5,637 nucleotides of DNA from Spirochaetaceae bacterium (GTDB taxonomy: Bacteria; Spirochaetota; Spirochaetia; Treponematales; Breznakiellaceae): positions 1-5,637 of the forward strand of contig JAITAE010000305.1 of assembly GCA_031284295.1 (NCBI GenBank), in the 5' to 3' direction. A program made the position numbers and the translations under genes. Shown here piece by piece: positions 5,574 through 5,637 of this stretch. Under the pieces are notes generated by a model that worked only from the letters and a program-made list of their open reading frames with translations, did not search any database and was not told where the DNA came from. Every line of letters starts with the position of its first letter. The stretch's first letter is position 1.

Positions 5574-5620
5574 CGCGGGTATGTCAGGCGGCCAGCGGCT
5601 TTAATACGCAGGTATGTCAG
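5567..5620 (+). repeat. Two direct copies of a 21-bp word upstream of the operon
   Basis: TTAAATACGCGGGTATGTCAG-type sequence occupies 5567-5587, and a copy differing at two of 21 bases is at 5600-5620, so the copies are 33 bases apart. The shared core is ATACGC(G/A)GGTATGTCAG. They lie upstream of the operon and its candidate promoter and reach close to the right edge, so more copies may lie beyond. They could be regulator binding sites or decayed repeat DNA; no coding frame is evident. Confidence 0.55.
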
Positions 5621-5637
5621 TTGTTGTCCTTGCTATT

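Noticed and set aside
5541..5620. CRISPR array
   Set aside because: Only two 21-bp copies with mismatches and a 12-base spacer; the size and number do not fit a CRISPR.

Overview
The window holds four well-supported protein genes, all on the minus strand, plus the C-terminal end of an unidentified plus-strand gene at the left edge. About 850 bases are non-coding and rich in repeats. Base composition is near 50% GC. An oxygen-sensitive radical SAM enzyme, a biosynthetic acetolactate synthase and a spirochaete-like mix of genes suggest an anaerobic, possibly gut-associated bacterium. A Treponema-like spirochaete is my best guess, but nothing here proves the taxon.

Right to left (the direction of transcription): a candidate promoter at about 5492-5520 precedes a tight three-gene minus-strand operon. 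The first gene encodes a RecA/KaiC/DnaB-like P-loop ATPase of unknown role (5389-4691). Next comes a membrane-anchored family 2 polyprenyl-phosphate-type glycosyltransferase (4683-3727). Last is the large, catalytic subunit of acetolactate synthase, ilvB (3705-1972). Gaps between genes are 7 and 21 bases. A hairpin directly abuts the ilvB stop codon. No ilvN small subunit or other branched-chain amino acid gene is visible.

From 1971 to 1518 there is no gene. This stretch holds a dense series of inverted repeats. The best-defined part is a 144-bp MITE-like element (1532-1675) with imperfect terminal inverted repeats and a perfect 8-bp direct repeat on both sides, which looks like a target-site duplication. 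The insertion lies on the ribosome binding site of the next gene, and the duplication kept that site intact. Beside it, 1691-1905 is a second block of nested perfect stems.

The last minus-strand gene (1517-444) encodes a radical SAM protein with a cysteine-bearing, SPASM-like C-terminal region. Its other side, 327-405, carries diverged pieces of the same repeats, partly inverted, so the gene is bracketed by related repeat DNA. The remaining sequence, 147-326, is non-coding with small hairpins. A 24-bp inverted repeat also lies inside ilvB, in a linker that seems longer than usual, and short direct repeats sit upstream of the operon at 5541-5620.
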